A DNA stretch of 32,118 bases. It comes from Bacteroides sp. (GTDB lineage: Bacteria > Bacteroidota > Bacteroidia > Bacteroidales > Muribaculaceae). The stretch covers positions 12,633-44,750 of the forward strand of contig JAAVDV010000030.1 of assembly GCA_014801595.1 (NCBI GenBank), written 5' to 3'. Positions 16,762 to 25,197 of the stretch are shown here, piece after piece. The notes beneath the pieces are model-generated. The model was not told the origin of the DNA, did no database searches, and saw only the letters and a program-made list of their open reading frames with translations. Positions within the stretch are counted from its first letter, which is position 1. Each line of letters begins with the position of its first letter. The position numbers were made by a program, and so were the translations under genes.

Positions 16762-17724
16762 ATGATGAGACATTTGACAATCTTTTTTTCAATTATTTCT
16801 CTCTTTTTTCTACCCTGTTGCACAGAGGAAACGGGTGAGGGTCCTTACGCCCGGGGTTACGTGCCGGAAGCTCCGGCTTATGACTCTCCGGAGATGTGGG
16901 TGACTTATCCGAATGATACCGACGGGAGGGGAGCCGACGTGTTCTATATCCCCTCCACGTGGGAATTCGATTGGACAACCCCGGAGGGTCTGATATGCCA
17001 TTACGCCGACCCCTCGCTCGCGCAACATCGTGCCGACATGAAAATCGAGATGGATGGTGTCGCCGATTATATGGCGGAGGGCAACAACTTCTTTTCTCCC
17101 TTCTACCGCCATATCACTCTCGACACCTGGGCGACTCTTGACGAGGATCTGATAAATGAGCGTTACAGCTCCGTGTCGTTTCTCGATGTTAAAAACGCGT
17201 TCGATTATTTCATAGAAAATTTCAATGACGGGCGCCCATTCATACTCGCCGGATTCAGCCAAGGTGGGAAATCTGTCGTGGAGCTTATGAAGGTCTTGCC
17301 TCCCGAGCAACGCGAGAGAATGGTGGCGGCATACGTTATGGGGTATAAGGTCACCCCCGCCGATCTCTCGACGGCACCTTGGATCAGGGGAGCGCAGGGT
17401 GCTGAGGATACCGGGGTCACGATCTGTTATAACTCCGTTTCCGATGTGAGATACGTCAAGCCAATCGTAGCTGCCCCGAATGAGTATTGCATAAACCCGG
17501 TCAACTGGCATACCGATGGAACCCCTGCTATACTGAACGACACTATAACCGTGACACTCGACCCTACACACAATGTACTCGTAGTCAGCGGCTACGACGG
17601 CTCATCCCTACCCAATATCCTCGATATACTGAATGTCGGCGACTACCATGGAGCCGAACCCTGGCTCTATAGCGACTGCCTCAGGGAAAATTTCAAACTG
17701 CGAATCCGGAAATTCCGCAAATGA
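16762..17724 (+). CDS. DUF3089-family alpha/beta-hydrolase lipoprotein
   Basis: This 320-residue predicted serine hydrolase has a short signal ending in LPCC (Cys19 or Cys20). The second ATG at 16765 is an equally possible start. Hallmarks of DUF3089 are ADVFYIPSTWEF (about 58-70), NNFFSPFYRHITLDTW (about 108-123), DVKNAFDYFIENFNDGRPFILAGFSQGG with nucleophile Ser166, and a late GDYHGAE that may contain the catalytic His. The alpha/beta-hydrolase nucleophile elbow G-x-S-x-G is intact. Family members are found with lipid or ester metabolism, but the substrate is not known. It is divergent from the NodB-like lipoprotein gene, about 200 nt away; the two could act together on acylated glycans, which is speculative. 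No clear TAnnTTTG box was found upstream. Confidence 0.8.
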   Translation: MMRHLTIFFSIISLFFLPCCTEETGEGPYARGYVPEAPAYDSPEMWVTYPNDTDGRGADVFYIPSTWEFDWTTPEGLICHYADPSLAQHRADMKIEMDGVADYMAEGNNFFSPFYRHITLDTWATLDEDLINERYSSVSFLDVKNAFDYFIENFNDGRPFILAGFSQGGKSVVELMKVLPPEQRERMVAAYVMGYKVTPADLSTAPWIRGAQGAEDTGVTICYNSVSDVRYVKPIVAAPNEYCINPVNWHTDGTPAILNDTITVTLDPTHNVLVVSGYDGSSLPNILDILNVGDYHGAEPWLYSDCLRENFKLRIRKFRK

Positions 17725-17828
17725 TATGAGACCTATATTCTTTACGGTTGACTACTTCACCAACAACGTTTTATTGTAATCCGGTATAGCCTATACTAAA
17801 TCGCTCCCGCATGACTAATACCAACCTG

Positions 17829-18116
17829 TCACATAGGTCCTATCAGAGCTGTAACACCCAAAATTGTTATAAAGGCCATAATGACAATAATTCTTATCCA
17901 AACACTTTTGAATACTTTTCCTTTCCCCTTTTTAAATATCCAAAACAAGACATACCCTAAAAGTAAGTCCAGAACCACAGGCACGACTATACTTAATATC
18001 TGTACTGCATGATTACTCGCATAGAATACAGCGGGCCATATTCCTATTATCAACAGTGCCCCTATTGCTATTACAATGTTGCGTCCCGGAAAGCGAAATT
18101 TTTTAAAATCTTCCAT
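17829..18116 (-). CDS. small three-helix membrane protein
   Basis: This 95-residue protein is not recognised. Three membrane segments are visible (about 13-32, 38-61 and 72-93), separated by a short loop and a basic KKGKGKVFK stretch that should face the cytoplasm by the positive-inside rule. The N-terminal MEDFKKFRFPGRN is also basic. It is a single gene between two plus-strand genes, so it has its own transcript. Codon use is more AT-rich than in its neighbours, which could mean horizontal origin or low expression. Function unknown. Confidence 0.65.
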   Translation of the reverse strand: MEDFKKFRFPGRNIVIAIGALLIIGIWPAVFYASNHAVQILSIVVPVVLDLLLGYVLFWIFKKGKGKVFKSVWIRIIVIMAFITILGVTALIGPM

Positions 18117-18262
18117 ACATATACCTTAAGCTTACGAGTAATTATTAGAGCACGCCCCTAATAATAGGGGAACCCGACCTATTAACAGGATGTACCACTT
18201 TTTCATAATATTTAATATTAATTTAGTTTAATAACACCCAATTCCCATAATAGTTCAAATAT

Positions 18263-18943
18263 ATGAGACCTACACTTGATTATGTAAGAAGGAAGTTCGA
18301 TGAGTTCAACGCTCTCTGTTTCAACGGGGATCTTCCACCCATCCCGCTGCGCATGAGCAACGCAGGACGCTCGCTCGGAATGTTCGTGCATCCCCGCACA
18401 TGGCCCGCGTGGAAACCGCGCGGCAAGGGAGAATGTCATATGCGTATCAGCACACGTCTCGACCTGCCGGAAGAAGAGGTGGAAAACACTATAATCCACG
18501 AGATGATTCACTACTGGATCTGGTATAAAGGTATCAGGGATAACGGTCAGCACGGGGATGCCTTCATGGAGAAAATGCGAGAAATCAACCGCCGTCACGG
18601 AAGGAAAATCACCGTGCGCCACCGCAGTTCGGAGGAACAGCTGGCCACGGACCGACACCATCGCAACAACTATATATGCGTGCAACACTGGTCAGACGGG
18701 CGCATGACACTCACCGTCTGCGCCCGAACCTGCATCTTCGACATCCACCGCGCCTTCGCCGGACATCCGCAAATCCGGCGGCTCGAATGGTACTGGAGCA
18801 TGGACTCATGGTTCAACCGCTTCCCCCTATCCCGCACTCCCAAAGCCTACCTGCTCTCCCATCCTGACTTCGATTCCCATTTCTCAACCGCCACCCCCTG
18901 CGTCTGCGACGGCAGGACTCTCAAACCCCTGCCACGCAACTGA
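18263..18943 (+). CDS. SprT-like zinc metallopeptidase domain protein
   Basis: This 226-residue cytoplasmic protein has an SprT-like fold: an N-terminal YVRRKFDEFNALCFNGDLPPIPL strand-helix unit, then the zinc site IIHEMIHYWIW (His79, Glu80, His83) and GQHGDAF (His97 as likely third ligand). SprT-like domains are related to the DNA-protein crosslink protease SPRTN. The bacterial role is less clear. The C-terminal part (about 140-226) has several cysteines (ICVQH, VCARTC, CVCDG) that may be a remnant of the zinc ribbon common in the family, though spacing is irregular. It is a single gene in a 146-nt upstream gap containing a small CCCCTA/TAGGGG hairpin. Confidence 0.85.
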   Translation: MRPTLDYVRRKFDEFNALCFNGDLPPIPLRMSNAGRSLGMFVHPRTWPAWKPRGKGECHMRISTRLDLPEEEVENTIIHEMIHYWIWYKGIRDNGQHGDAFMEKMREINRRHGRKITVRHRSSEEQLATDRHHRNNYICVQHWSDGRMTLTVCARTCIFDIHRAFAGHPQIRRLEWYWSMDSWFNRFPLSRTPKAYLLSHPDFDSHFSTATPCVCDGRTLKPLPRN

Positions 18944-19014
18944 ACGAGAGAGCTGCGGGGGGACACACAACAACATTTTTTCAGCAGAAAAAGCGAATTT
19001 GGTCGGTATTATCT

Positions 19015-19044
19015 TTTGCAGTATGGAAATTATTTGTAATTTTG
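19015..19044 (+). promoter_or_regulatory. promoter of korAB
   Basis: TTTG (19015-19018), 18 nt, then TAATTTTG (19037-19044), a full match to TAnnTTTG with slightly short spacing. The predicted leader to the korA ATG is about 90 nt. Confidence 0.55.
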
Positions 19045-19143
19045 CGTGCAGTTACGCCGACCGTGGATGAAAGACGTGTCATTTGCTCACGCCCTATCCT
19101 CGGGAAAGCCGACAAACTAACCTTAAACATCTAATACATATCT

Positions 19144-20994
19144 ATGTTACCCGGCACTAATGTCAAGACCTTGGACCGTGTGGTTGTCCGTTTCTCGGGC
19201 GACTCCGGCGACGGAATGCAGCTCGCTGGTAATATCTTCTCCAACGTTTCCGCAGGAGAGGGTAGCCAAATCAGTACTTTCCCGGATTATCCCGCCGAAA
19301 TACGTGCCCCGCAAGGCTCGCTCAGCGGAGTCTCGGGCTTCCAGGTGAACGTCGGCAAGGGCGTACACACACCCGGCGACGAAGCCGACGTGCTCGTGGC
19401 TATGAACCCCGCCGCCCTGAAGACCAACCTCAAGTATCTCAAACCCGGCGGCATCATAATCTGCGATGTCGACACTTTCCGTCCCGCAGATCTGAAAAAA
19501 GCTGAATACAAGACCGACGATCCCGTAACCGAACTCGGCATCGACCCCCAGCGCATCATGCTCGTGCCGATGACGACGCTCCTGAAGCATACTCTCGAAG
19601 ATTCCGGCATGGACCCGAAGTCAATCCTGAAATGCAAGAATATGCTCGCCCTCGGCCTTATCTGCTGGCTGATGGATCGCCCGGTGGAGAGTGTGCTCCG
19701 CAAACTCCAGACTAAATTCGCCAAGAAACCCGCCGTCTACGAAGCCAACGCGAAGGTTGTGCAGGCCGGTTGGGACTACGGCCACAACACTCACTCCTCG
19801 ATGTCGACCTATCGCATCGAGACAGATGATGTCGTGCCCGGAACATATACCGACGTCAACGGCAACACCGCCACGGCCTGGGGCCTCATAATGGCCTCCG
19901 AAAAGAGCGGCCGTCCCCTCTTCCTCGGCTCTTATCCCATCACCCCCGCCACAGATATTCTTCATGAACTCGCAAAGCGCAAGGACCTCGGCGTGAAGGC
20001 CTGCCAGATGGAGGATGAGATCGCAGGCGTTTGCTCGGCAATCGGCGCAAGCTATGCCGGCCACCTCGCCGTGACATCCACTTCCGGTCCCGGCCTCGCC
20101 CTCAAGAGTGAAGGTATCGGTCTGGCCGTCATGGCCGAGCTTCCGCTCGTTGTCATCGACGTGCAGCGCGGCGGTCCCTCTACGGGTCTCCCGACCAAGA
20201 CAGAGCAGACCGACCTCATGCAAGCCCTCTACGGCCGCAACGGTGAATCCCCGCTCTGCGTCCTCGCCGCCGCAAGCCCCACCGACTGCTTCACCATGGC
20301 CTTCGAGGCCGCCCGAATCGCAATCGAGCATATGACCCCGGTCATCCTGCTGACCGACGCCTTCATCGCCAACGGCAGCTCGGCATGGCGTATTCCGGAA
20401 GCTGATGAATTCCCTGAAATCCGCCCCCACTACGTCACAGGCGACATGCTTGAGAACGGTTGGAAACCTTTCGACCGCGACAATAACCAGGTGCGTTTCT
20501 GGGCTATCCCGGGCACCGACGGCGCGATGCACCGTGTCGGCGGTCTTGAGAAGGATATCAAGACTTCCGCCATCTCTACCGACGGCAAGAACCATGAGAA
20601 GATGGTCGAGATCCGTCGCGAGAAAGTGGCCCGTATCGCCGACGACATCCCCGAACTGGAGGTGATGGGCAATCCCGATGCCGACACTATCCTCGTGGGC
20701 TGGGGCGGAACATACGGCCATCTCTGGACAGCGGCCGAGGAACTCAACGCCGGCGGCCATCCCGTGGCATTCGCTCAGTTCCGATACATCAATCCGCTGC
20801 CGAAGAACGCCCTTGAGGTGCTGCGCGGCTACAAGCGCATCATCGTGGCGGAGCTCAACACCGGCATGTTCGCCGACTATCTCCAGATGCATCTCCCCGG
20901 TAAGGAGATTCTGCGCGTCAACAAGGTGGAGGGCCAGCCCTTCATGGTGCGCGAGGTGGTCGACGGCGTGATCCGCCATATGGAAGAAAATTGA
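19144..20994 (+). CDS. korA: 2-oxoglutarate:ferredoxin oxidoreductase, fused gamma-alpha subunit
   Basis: This 616-residue subunit, with KorB, interconverts 2-oxoglutarate and succinyl-CoA using ferredoxin, and in anaerobes often runs reductively. The gamma domain comes first (about 1-190, with VVRFSGDSGDGMQLAGNIFS and the PAEIRAPQGSLSGVSGFQV block). The alpha domain follows, with GSYPITPATDILHELAKR, the MEDEIAGVCSAIGASYAG segment that contacts thiamine diphosphate, TSTSGPGLALKSEGIGLA, and the RGGPSTGLPTKTEQTDL block. This fused order is the usual one for Bacteroidetes KorA. Absence of 4Fe-4S motifs argues against a complete pyruvate:ferredoxin oxidoreductase. Other 2-oxoacid specificities cannot be excluded. 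It is 31 nt upstream of korB. Confidence 0.92.
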   Translation: MLPGTNVKTLDRVVVRFSGDSGDGMQLAGNIFSNVSAGEGSQISTFPDYPAEIRAPQGSLSGVSGFQVNVGKGVHTPGDEADVLVAMNPAALKTNLKYLKPGGIIICDVDTFRPADLKKAEYKTDDPVTELGIDPQRIMLVPMTTLLKHTLEDSGMDPKSILKCKNMLALGLICWLMDRPVESVLRKLQTKFAKKPAVYEANAKVVQAGWDYGHNTHSSMSTYRIETDDVVPGTYTDVNGNTATAWGLIMASEKSGRPLFLGSYPITPATDILHELAKRKDLGVKACQMEDEIAGVCSAIGASYAGHLAVTSTSGPGLALKSEGIGLAVMAELPLVVIDVQRGGPSTGLPTKTEQTDLMQALYGRNGESPLCVLAAASPTDCFTMAFEAARIAIEHMTPVILLTDAFIANGSSAWRIPEADEFPEIRPHYVTGDMLENGWKPFDRDNNQVRFWAIPGTDGAMHRVGGLEKDIKTSAISTDGKNHEKMVEIRREKVARIADDIPELEVMGNPDADTILVGWGGTYGHLWTAAEELNAGGHPVAFAQFRYINPLPKNALEVLRGYKRIIVAELNTGMFADYLQMHLPGKEILRVNKVEGQPFMVREVVDGVIRHMEEN

Positions 20995-21025
20995 ATACAA
21001 CCGGGAATCCCATAAATATAAAACC

Positions 21026-22054
21026 ATGGAATCCAACAACATACAGACAAACTTCGCTCCGCAGGACTATAAGAGCGAGCAGAGTGTGAGATGGTGTCCC
21101 GGCTGCGGCGACCATGCCATCCTCAATGTGCTTCACAAGGCCATGGCGGCAATCGGCGTGGCTCCGAAGGACACGGCCGTTATCTCGGGCATAGGATGCT
21201 CGTCGCGCCTCCCCTATTACATGAATACCTACGGCATGCACACGATCCACGGTCGTGCGGCCGCCATCGCCACAGGCGTCAAGACCGCACGCCCCGATCT
21301 GACCGTATGGCAGATCTCGGGCGACGGCGACGGTCTCGCTATCGGCGGCAATCACTTCATCCACGCCGTAAGACGCAATATCGATATCAATATCCTCCTC
21401 TTCAACAATAAGATCTACGGTCTGACCAAGGGTCAGTACTCCCCCACATCCGACCGTGGCGCGGTCACCAAGTCATCCCCCTACGGCACGACCGAGGATC
21501 CCTTTATCCCCGCTGAGCTCGTCTTCGGAGCCCGCGGCAACTTCTTCGCCCGTTCGATCGACATCGCCCTCGACACTACGAAGGAGGTGATGATCGCCGC
21601 CGCACGCCACAAAGGAGCATCCGTCGTGGAGGTGCTGCAGAACTGCGTCATCTTCAACAACGGCTCCCACTCCTTCCTCAGCGACAAGGAGAAACGCGAC
21701 GAACACACCATCCATCTGCGCCAGGGGCAGAAGATGCTCTTCGGCAAGGATATGGAAAAGGGTCTCGTGCAGGATGGATTCGGCCTGAAGGCCGTCACCA
21801 TCGGCGAGGATGGCTGGACGCTCGACGACGTGCTCGTACACGACGCCACGACCCGCACCAACTTCCTCCACCAGCAGCTCGCCATGATGGACGGACATGA
21901 GCTCCCGCTCGCAATCGGCGTGATCCGCGACGTCGAGGCCCCGAGCTACGAGGCCGACGTCGAGGCCCAGGTGAAAGCCGTAAAGGAGAAGAAAGGTTTC
22001 TCCTCCCTGCGCGACATGATCCTGCGCTCCACGGAGACATGGACAGTGGAGTAA
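21026..22054 (+). CDS. korB: 2-oxoglutarate:ferredoxin oxidoreductase, beta subunit
   Basis: This 342-residue subunit binds thiamine diphosphate and an iron-sulfur cluster. RWCPGCGDHAILN (about 22-34) supplies two of the cluster cysteines, and ISGIGCSSRLPYY (about 54-66) another. GDGDGLAIGGNHFIHAVRRN followed by NNKIYGLTKGQYSPTS is the diphosphate and magnesium-binding fold. A conserved FARSIDI segment lies in the second half. The length matches KorB. A strong terminator follows at 22098, making korAB a two-gene operon. Confidence 0.93.
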   Translation: MESNNIQTNFAPQDYKSEQSVRWCPGCGDHAILNVLHKAMAAIGVAPKDTAVISGIGCSSRLPYYMNTYGMHTIHGRAAAIATGVKTARPDLTVWQISGDGDGLAIGGNHFIHAVRRNIDINILLFNNKIYGLTKGQYSPTSDRGAVTKSSPYGTTEDPFIPAELVFGARGNFFARSIDIALDTTKEVMIAAARHKGASVVEVLQNCVIFNNGSHSFLSDKEKRDEHTIHLRQGQKMLFGKDMEKGLVQDGFGLKAVTIGEDGWTLDDVLVHDATTRTNFLHQQLAMMDGHELPLAIGVIRDVEAPSYEADVEAQVKAVKEKKGFSSLRDMILRSTETWTVE

Positions 22055-22097
22055 TCCACACCCTCCCGATCCCTATCCATACATCCCATATTCTACG

Positions 22098-22136
22098 CCC
22101 CCGAAGATGCCCTTGGCACACCTTCGGGGGTATTTT
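22098..22136 (+). terminator. rho-independent terminator after korB
   Basis: CCCCCGAAG (22098-22106) and CTTCGGGGG (22122-22130) form a perfect 9-bp stem with a 15-nt loop, followed by TATTTT. Confidence 0.8.
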
Positions 22137-22183
22137 CTGCTTAAAAACATAAAAAATGATGCACGGATTTAAAAAAATTGTGC

Positions 22184-22216
22184 AATTTCAAGTGAAAAAT
22201 TTTCTCAATTGAAATT
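22184..22216. promoter_or_regulatory. 33-nt AT-rich palindrome in the acpP promoter, candidate operator
   Basis: The outer halves AATTTCAA (22184-22191) and TTGAAATT (22209-22216) are exact inverse copies, and the inner bases continue the symmetry: 14 of 16 positions pair around a central base at 22200. The centre coincides with the predicted -33 box of acpP, so a bound dimer would block or recruit RNA polymerase. No regulator can be named from sequence. Confidence 0.6.
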
Positions 22217-22231
22217 TTATCGCTTAATTTG
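22200..22231 (+). promoter_or_regulatory. candidate promoter of acpP-fabF
   Basis: TTTT (22200-22203), 20 nt, then TTAATTTG (22224-22231), one mismatch from TAnnTTTG. It is the best-placed match between the korB terminator and acpP and would give a leader of about 85 nt. Confidence 0.45.
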
Positions 22232-22323
22232 CAGTCTGAAACGCCCTCACTCCCTGAGGAGGAGAGCGAATCAACCCGAAACAAGACAAAAATCCTTATA
22301 TTAACACATAAATCTGAACAACT

Positions 22324-22560
22324 ATGTCTGATGTTGCAAGCAAAGTAAAAGAGATCATCGTCGACAAGCTGACTGTAGATGAGGCTGAGGTAACTCCCAC
22401 CGCAGAATTCAGCAAGGACCTGGGTGCGGATTCACTGGACACAGTGGAGCTGATCATGGAATTCGAGAAGGAATTCGGTATCTCTATCCCCGACGAGGAC
22501 GCTGAGAAGATCACCACTGTAGGCGACGCTATCGCTTACATCGAGAACCATCAGGGTTGA
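22324..22560 (+). CDS. acpP: acyl carrier protein
   Basis: This 78-residue acidic protein carries growing acyl chains on a phosphopantetheine arm. The attachment site is Ser37 in the canonical [18 protein letters not shown] motif, and the helix pattern ([30 protein letters not shown]) is complete. Length and sequence are typical of bacterial AcpP. It is followed by fabF with 151 nt between them, the order found in many bacteria. The spacer holds a long folded structure, and a palindrome covers the probable promoter, so both transcription and the acpP/fabF ratio may be regulated. Confidence 0.97.
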   Translation: MSDVASKVKEIIVDKLTVDEAEVTPTAEFSKDLGADSLDTVELIMEFEKEFGISIPDEDAEKITTVGDAIAYIENHQG

Positions 22561-22610
22561 TCGCCTCTCCCCTGCCGTCCTGACGCAGGGCTGCATCAAC
22601 AACAACACCT

Positions 22611-22679
22611 ATCAAGAGTCGGGGCTGGATCCGTAGCGTGCTGACACACGACGGATTCAGATTCTGACTCTTACTTGAT
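22611..22679 (+). promoter_or_regulatory. structured RNA element between acpP and fabF
   Basis: Nested inverted repeats fold most of the spacer. AAGAGTC (22614-22620) pairs with GACTCTT (22666-22672), and ATCCGT (22629-22634) with ACGGAT (22651-22656). ATCAAG/CTTGAT (22611-22616 and 22674-22679) offers an alternative extension at the base. The region between the two stems can add several G-U pairs. The structure ends about 30 nt before the fabF ATG. No T-run follows. It could be a partial terminator, a processing site that leaves stable acpP mRNA, or a leader controlling fabF. Confidence 0.6.
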
Positions 22680-22711
22680 TATTCACTATCAATCAATTTC
22701 CTCAACATCAT

Positions 22712-23977
22712 ATGGAATTAAAAAGAGTTGTCATTACCGGCCTCGGCGCCCTCAGCCCCCTCGGCAACAATGTGGCCGAGACCTGGAAGAACGCCGTCGA
22801 CGGCAAAAGCGGCGCCGGCCCCATCACCCACTTCGACTCATCGCTTTTCAAGACGCAGTTCGCTTGTGAGGTAAAGGATTTTAAGCCCGAGGAGCATTTT
22901 GACCGCAAGAAGCTGCGTCAGCTCGATCTCTACGCGCAATATGCCCTCGTGGCAGCGCAGGAGGCTATCGACGACGCCAAGCTCGATTCCGACGAGGGTG
23001 TCGACAAGAACCGTGTCGGTGTCGTCTTCGCTGCCGGCATCGGCGGCCTGCACACTTTCGAGGAGGAGGCCGGATACTATGCCATGAATGCCGACAAGGG
23101 ACCGAAATACAATCCTTTCTTCATTCCCAAGATGATCGCCGACATCGCGGCCGGACACATCTCGATCGACCATGGTTACCACGGCCCGAACTTCGGAACC
23201 GTATCCGCCTGCGCATCAAGCAACAACGCTCTGATCGACGCATTTAACCTCATACGTCTCGGACAGGCCGACGCGATTGTGGCCGGAGGCGCGGAAGCTG
23301 CGGTATTCCCCGCAGGTGTGGGCGGCTTCAATTCAATGAAGGCGCTTTCAACCCGCAACGATGATCCCCAGGGTGCTTCCCGCCCCTTCAGCGGATCTCG
23401 CGACGGCTTCGTCATCGGTGAGGGAGCGGCCGCTCTCGTGCTCGAGGAGCTTGAGCATGCCAAGGCTCGCGGCGCCCACATCTATGCCGAGGTGGCCGGC
23501 GGCGGCCTGAGCGCCGACGCTTTCCACATCACCGCCACTCACCCCGAGGGACTCGGCGCACGTCTCGTCATGGAAAATGCCCTGCGCGACGCCGGAATGA
23601 AACCGGAGGAGATCGATTACATCAACCTCCACGGCACTTCCACCCCCGTAGGCGATATCTCGGAGGCCAAGGCTATCAAGCAGGTTTTCGGCGACCACGC
23701 ATATAAGATGAACCTCAGCTCCACCAAGTCGATGACAGGCCATCTGCTCGGTGCGGCCGGAGCAATCGAGGCCCTCTTCAGCGTCAAGGCCATCGAGAAC
23801 GGCATAATTCCTCCGACAATCAACCATGTCGAGGGTGACAATGATCCCGAGGTGGATTATGATCTGAACTTCACGTTCAACAAGGCCGTGAAGCGCGATG
23901 TGAACGCCGTGCTCTCCAATACTTTCGGTTTCGGAGGACACAACGCCTGCATCATCCTCAAGAAATACAAAGATTGA
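22712..23977 (+). CDS. fabF: beta-ketoacyl-ACP synthase II
   Basis: This 421-residue condensing enzyme elongates acyl-ACP with malonyl-ACP in fatty acid synthesis. The catalytic triad is intact: Cys167 in TVSACASSNNALIDA, His307 in NLHGTSTPVGD and His344 in STKSMTGHLLGAAGAIEA, with Lys339 beside it. The N-terminal RVVITGLGALSPLGN and C-terminal NTFGFGGHNACIILKKY are typical of FabF. The Cys-His-His set separates it from FabH. Length is standard. It follows acpP on the same strand, and a hairpin at 24013-24049 ends the unit. Confidence 0.97.
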   Translation: MELKRVVITGLGALSPLGNNVAETWKNAVDGKSGAGPITHFDSSLFKTQFACEVKDFKPEEHFDRKKLRQLDLYAQYALVAAQEAIDDAKLDSDEGVDKNRVGVVFAAGIGGLHTFEEEAGYYAMNADKGPKYNPFFIPKMIADIAAGHISIDHGYHGPNFGTVSACASSNNALIDAFNLIRLGQADAIVAGGAEAAVFPAGVGGFNSMKALSTRNDDPQGASRPFSGSRDGFVIGEGAAALVLEELEHAKARGAHIYAEVAGGGLSADAFHITATHPEGLGARLVMENALRDAGMKPEEIDYINLHGTSTPVGDISEAKAIKQVFGDHAYKMNLSSTKSMTGHLLGAAGAIEALFSVKAIENGIIPPTINHVEGDNDPEVDYDLNFTFNKAVKRDVNAVLSNTFGFGGHNACIILKKYKD

Positions 23978-24012
23978 CAATATCCCGTAATACATCCATA
24001 AAGTCTCTCTGA

Positions 24013-24049
24013 CGGCGGCCGGCATCCCCTCATGGGATTCCGGCCGCCG
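24013..24049. terminator. bidirectional hairpin between fabF and the WYL regulator gene
   Basis: CGGCGGCCGG (24013-24022) and CCGGCCGCCG (24040-24049) form a perfect 10-bp GC stem, extended after one mismatch by ATCCC/GGGAT, with a 5-nt loop. It lies between convergent genes. A T-run is missing on the plus strand, but stem strength suits termination of both transcripts. Confidence 0.65.
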
Positions 24050-24065
24050 CTCCGTTCAAACGCCC

Positions 24066-24989
24066 TCAGCGGGTCGCGGAGGAGCCGGCAGGGCTATCCG
24101 AGTATTGCTCCAGCGCCCCCCGGAGAGCCTCCACGACCATCACGCGCAGCTCCGGAGGATCGAGCACCTTGACGGCGTCGCCGAAGGCCATGATCTCATG
24201 CACAAGCTCGTAGTTGAGCTGAAGTCGGTAAGTGAACACACTGTAGTCATCGTGCATCTCCTCCTGCTGGGAGGGATGGAGCGGCAGGGCTCTCAGATAT
24301 TTGGCCTGACGTGATGACGTGCGCAGCCGCACGGTGTGCACCGGAGCCTTCGATGTCGTGATTCCTATGATATTTCCGAAGTAATCGGCTGTGCTGACAC
24401 CCTCCGGGAGCTTGAAATGATGCTCCGTGAGCGTCAGGGCCTTTATACGGTCGAGAGCATATGTACGCACCCCTCCATCCTTCTCGCGGCAACCAAGCAT
24501 ATACCAGCGTTGTTTGTAGCGTTTCAGAAACCATGGACTGAAGAGTATGTCGCGCTCCGCACGCGAACGGTTGAAGCCCGCATACGTGAAACTGACCTTC
24601 GTGGAGTTGCGTATCGCTTCGAGCACCGAAGGGAGCCATTCACGGGCCGAGGGAACATCCTCCACCTCCACCCGCTCCGAAGCCTCGGGAGAATCCGAGA
24701 TAGCTCCGTTGACCGCATAGTTGTCGAGCATAAGGTTGGTCAGCGAACGGTTGCGCGCCAGCGATCCGGGATTGATGTAGTAATGCCCTGTGGAATCGCA
24801 ATTGATATCGATATGGAAATTCTGTTCGATGGAGCGACGGTAATGATGGAATGTGCGCTCGGGCAGATCGCGCCCGTTGGAGACGGAGGAACGTCGCCAC
24901 AGTTCATTGAGGCGTTCGCGGGTCAGACGGTCATAACGGGTAAGGGTATCGATGATCCATACATATTTGCTGAAAAGATCGCGTGTCAT
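24066..24989 (-). CDS. WYL-domain transcriptional regulator
   Basis: This 307-residue protein has an N-terminal winged-helix-like region (about 1-75, with YVWIIDTLTRYDRLTRERLNELW and ERTFHHYRRSIEQNF as recognition part). The WYL domain (about 118-205) includes KVSFTYAGFNRSRAERDILFSPW and KRYKQRWYMLGCRE, where the name-giving motif reads W-Y-M, and RTYALDRIKALTLT. A C-terminal WCX-like extension follows (about 225-300, YRLQLNYELVHEIMAFGDAVKVLDPPELR). WYL domains bind nucleic acids or nucleotide ligands, and such regulators often control DNA-damage or defence genes; the target here is unknown. It is a single gene convergent with fabF and shows no defence genes beside it. A -7-like TATTTTTG lies at 25028-25021 without a clear -33 box. 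Confidence 0.88.
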   Translation of the reverse strand: MTRDLFSKYVWIIDTLTRYDRLTRERLNELWRRSSVSNGRDLPERTFHHYRRSIEQNFHIDINCDSTGHYYINPGSLARNRSLTNLMLDNYAVNGAISDSPEASERVEVEDVPSAREWLPSVLEAIRNSTKVSFTYAGFNRSRAERDILFSPWFLKRYKQRWYMLGCREKDGGVRTYALDRIKALTLTEHHFKLPEGVSTADYFGNIIGITTSKAPVHTVRLRTSSRQAKYLRALPLHPSQQEEMHDDYSVFTYRLQLNYELVHEIMAFGDAVKVLDPPELRVMVVEALRGALEQYSDSPAGSSATR

Positions 24990-25090
24990 ATCGGCGCTTG
25001 TTTCTTATTTTAATTTTACGCAAAAATAATGATTTCCGTTAAAAATATCATATCCACACTATAAAAATATCTCTCTGAATAGGAAAGAAC

Positions 25091-25122
25091 GTTGCACATC
25101 TGAAAAATAATTATTAAATTTG
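25091..25122 (+). promoter_or_regulatory. promoter of tRNA-Gln
   Basis: GTTG (25091-25094), 20 nt, then TAAATTTG (25115-25122), a perfect TAnnTTTG. The tRNA begins about 70 nt after the expected start of transcription. Confidence 0.65.
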
Positions 25123-25197
25123 CAGTGTCTTCCGGGCGATGGCATGACTTTTCCATATCTCAATTACCATACCGGGTCATCGTCGGAAGTCAAGGAT

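Noticed and set aside
18155..18170. Small CCCCTA/TAGGGG hairpin before the SprT-like gene
   Set aside because: Only 6 bp with no T-run on either strand and no link to a start or stop; chance is likely.
19621..21042. 473-codon open frame on the minus strand opposite korA
   Set aside because: It is fully antisense to a well-conserved gene. Codon bias of the real gene leaves this frame open, and the translation is His/Gly-rich without any domain.
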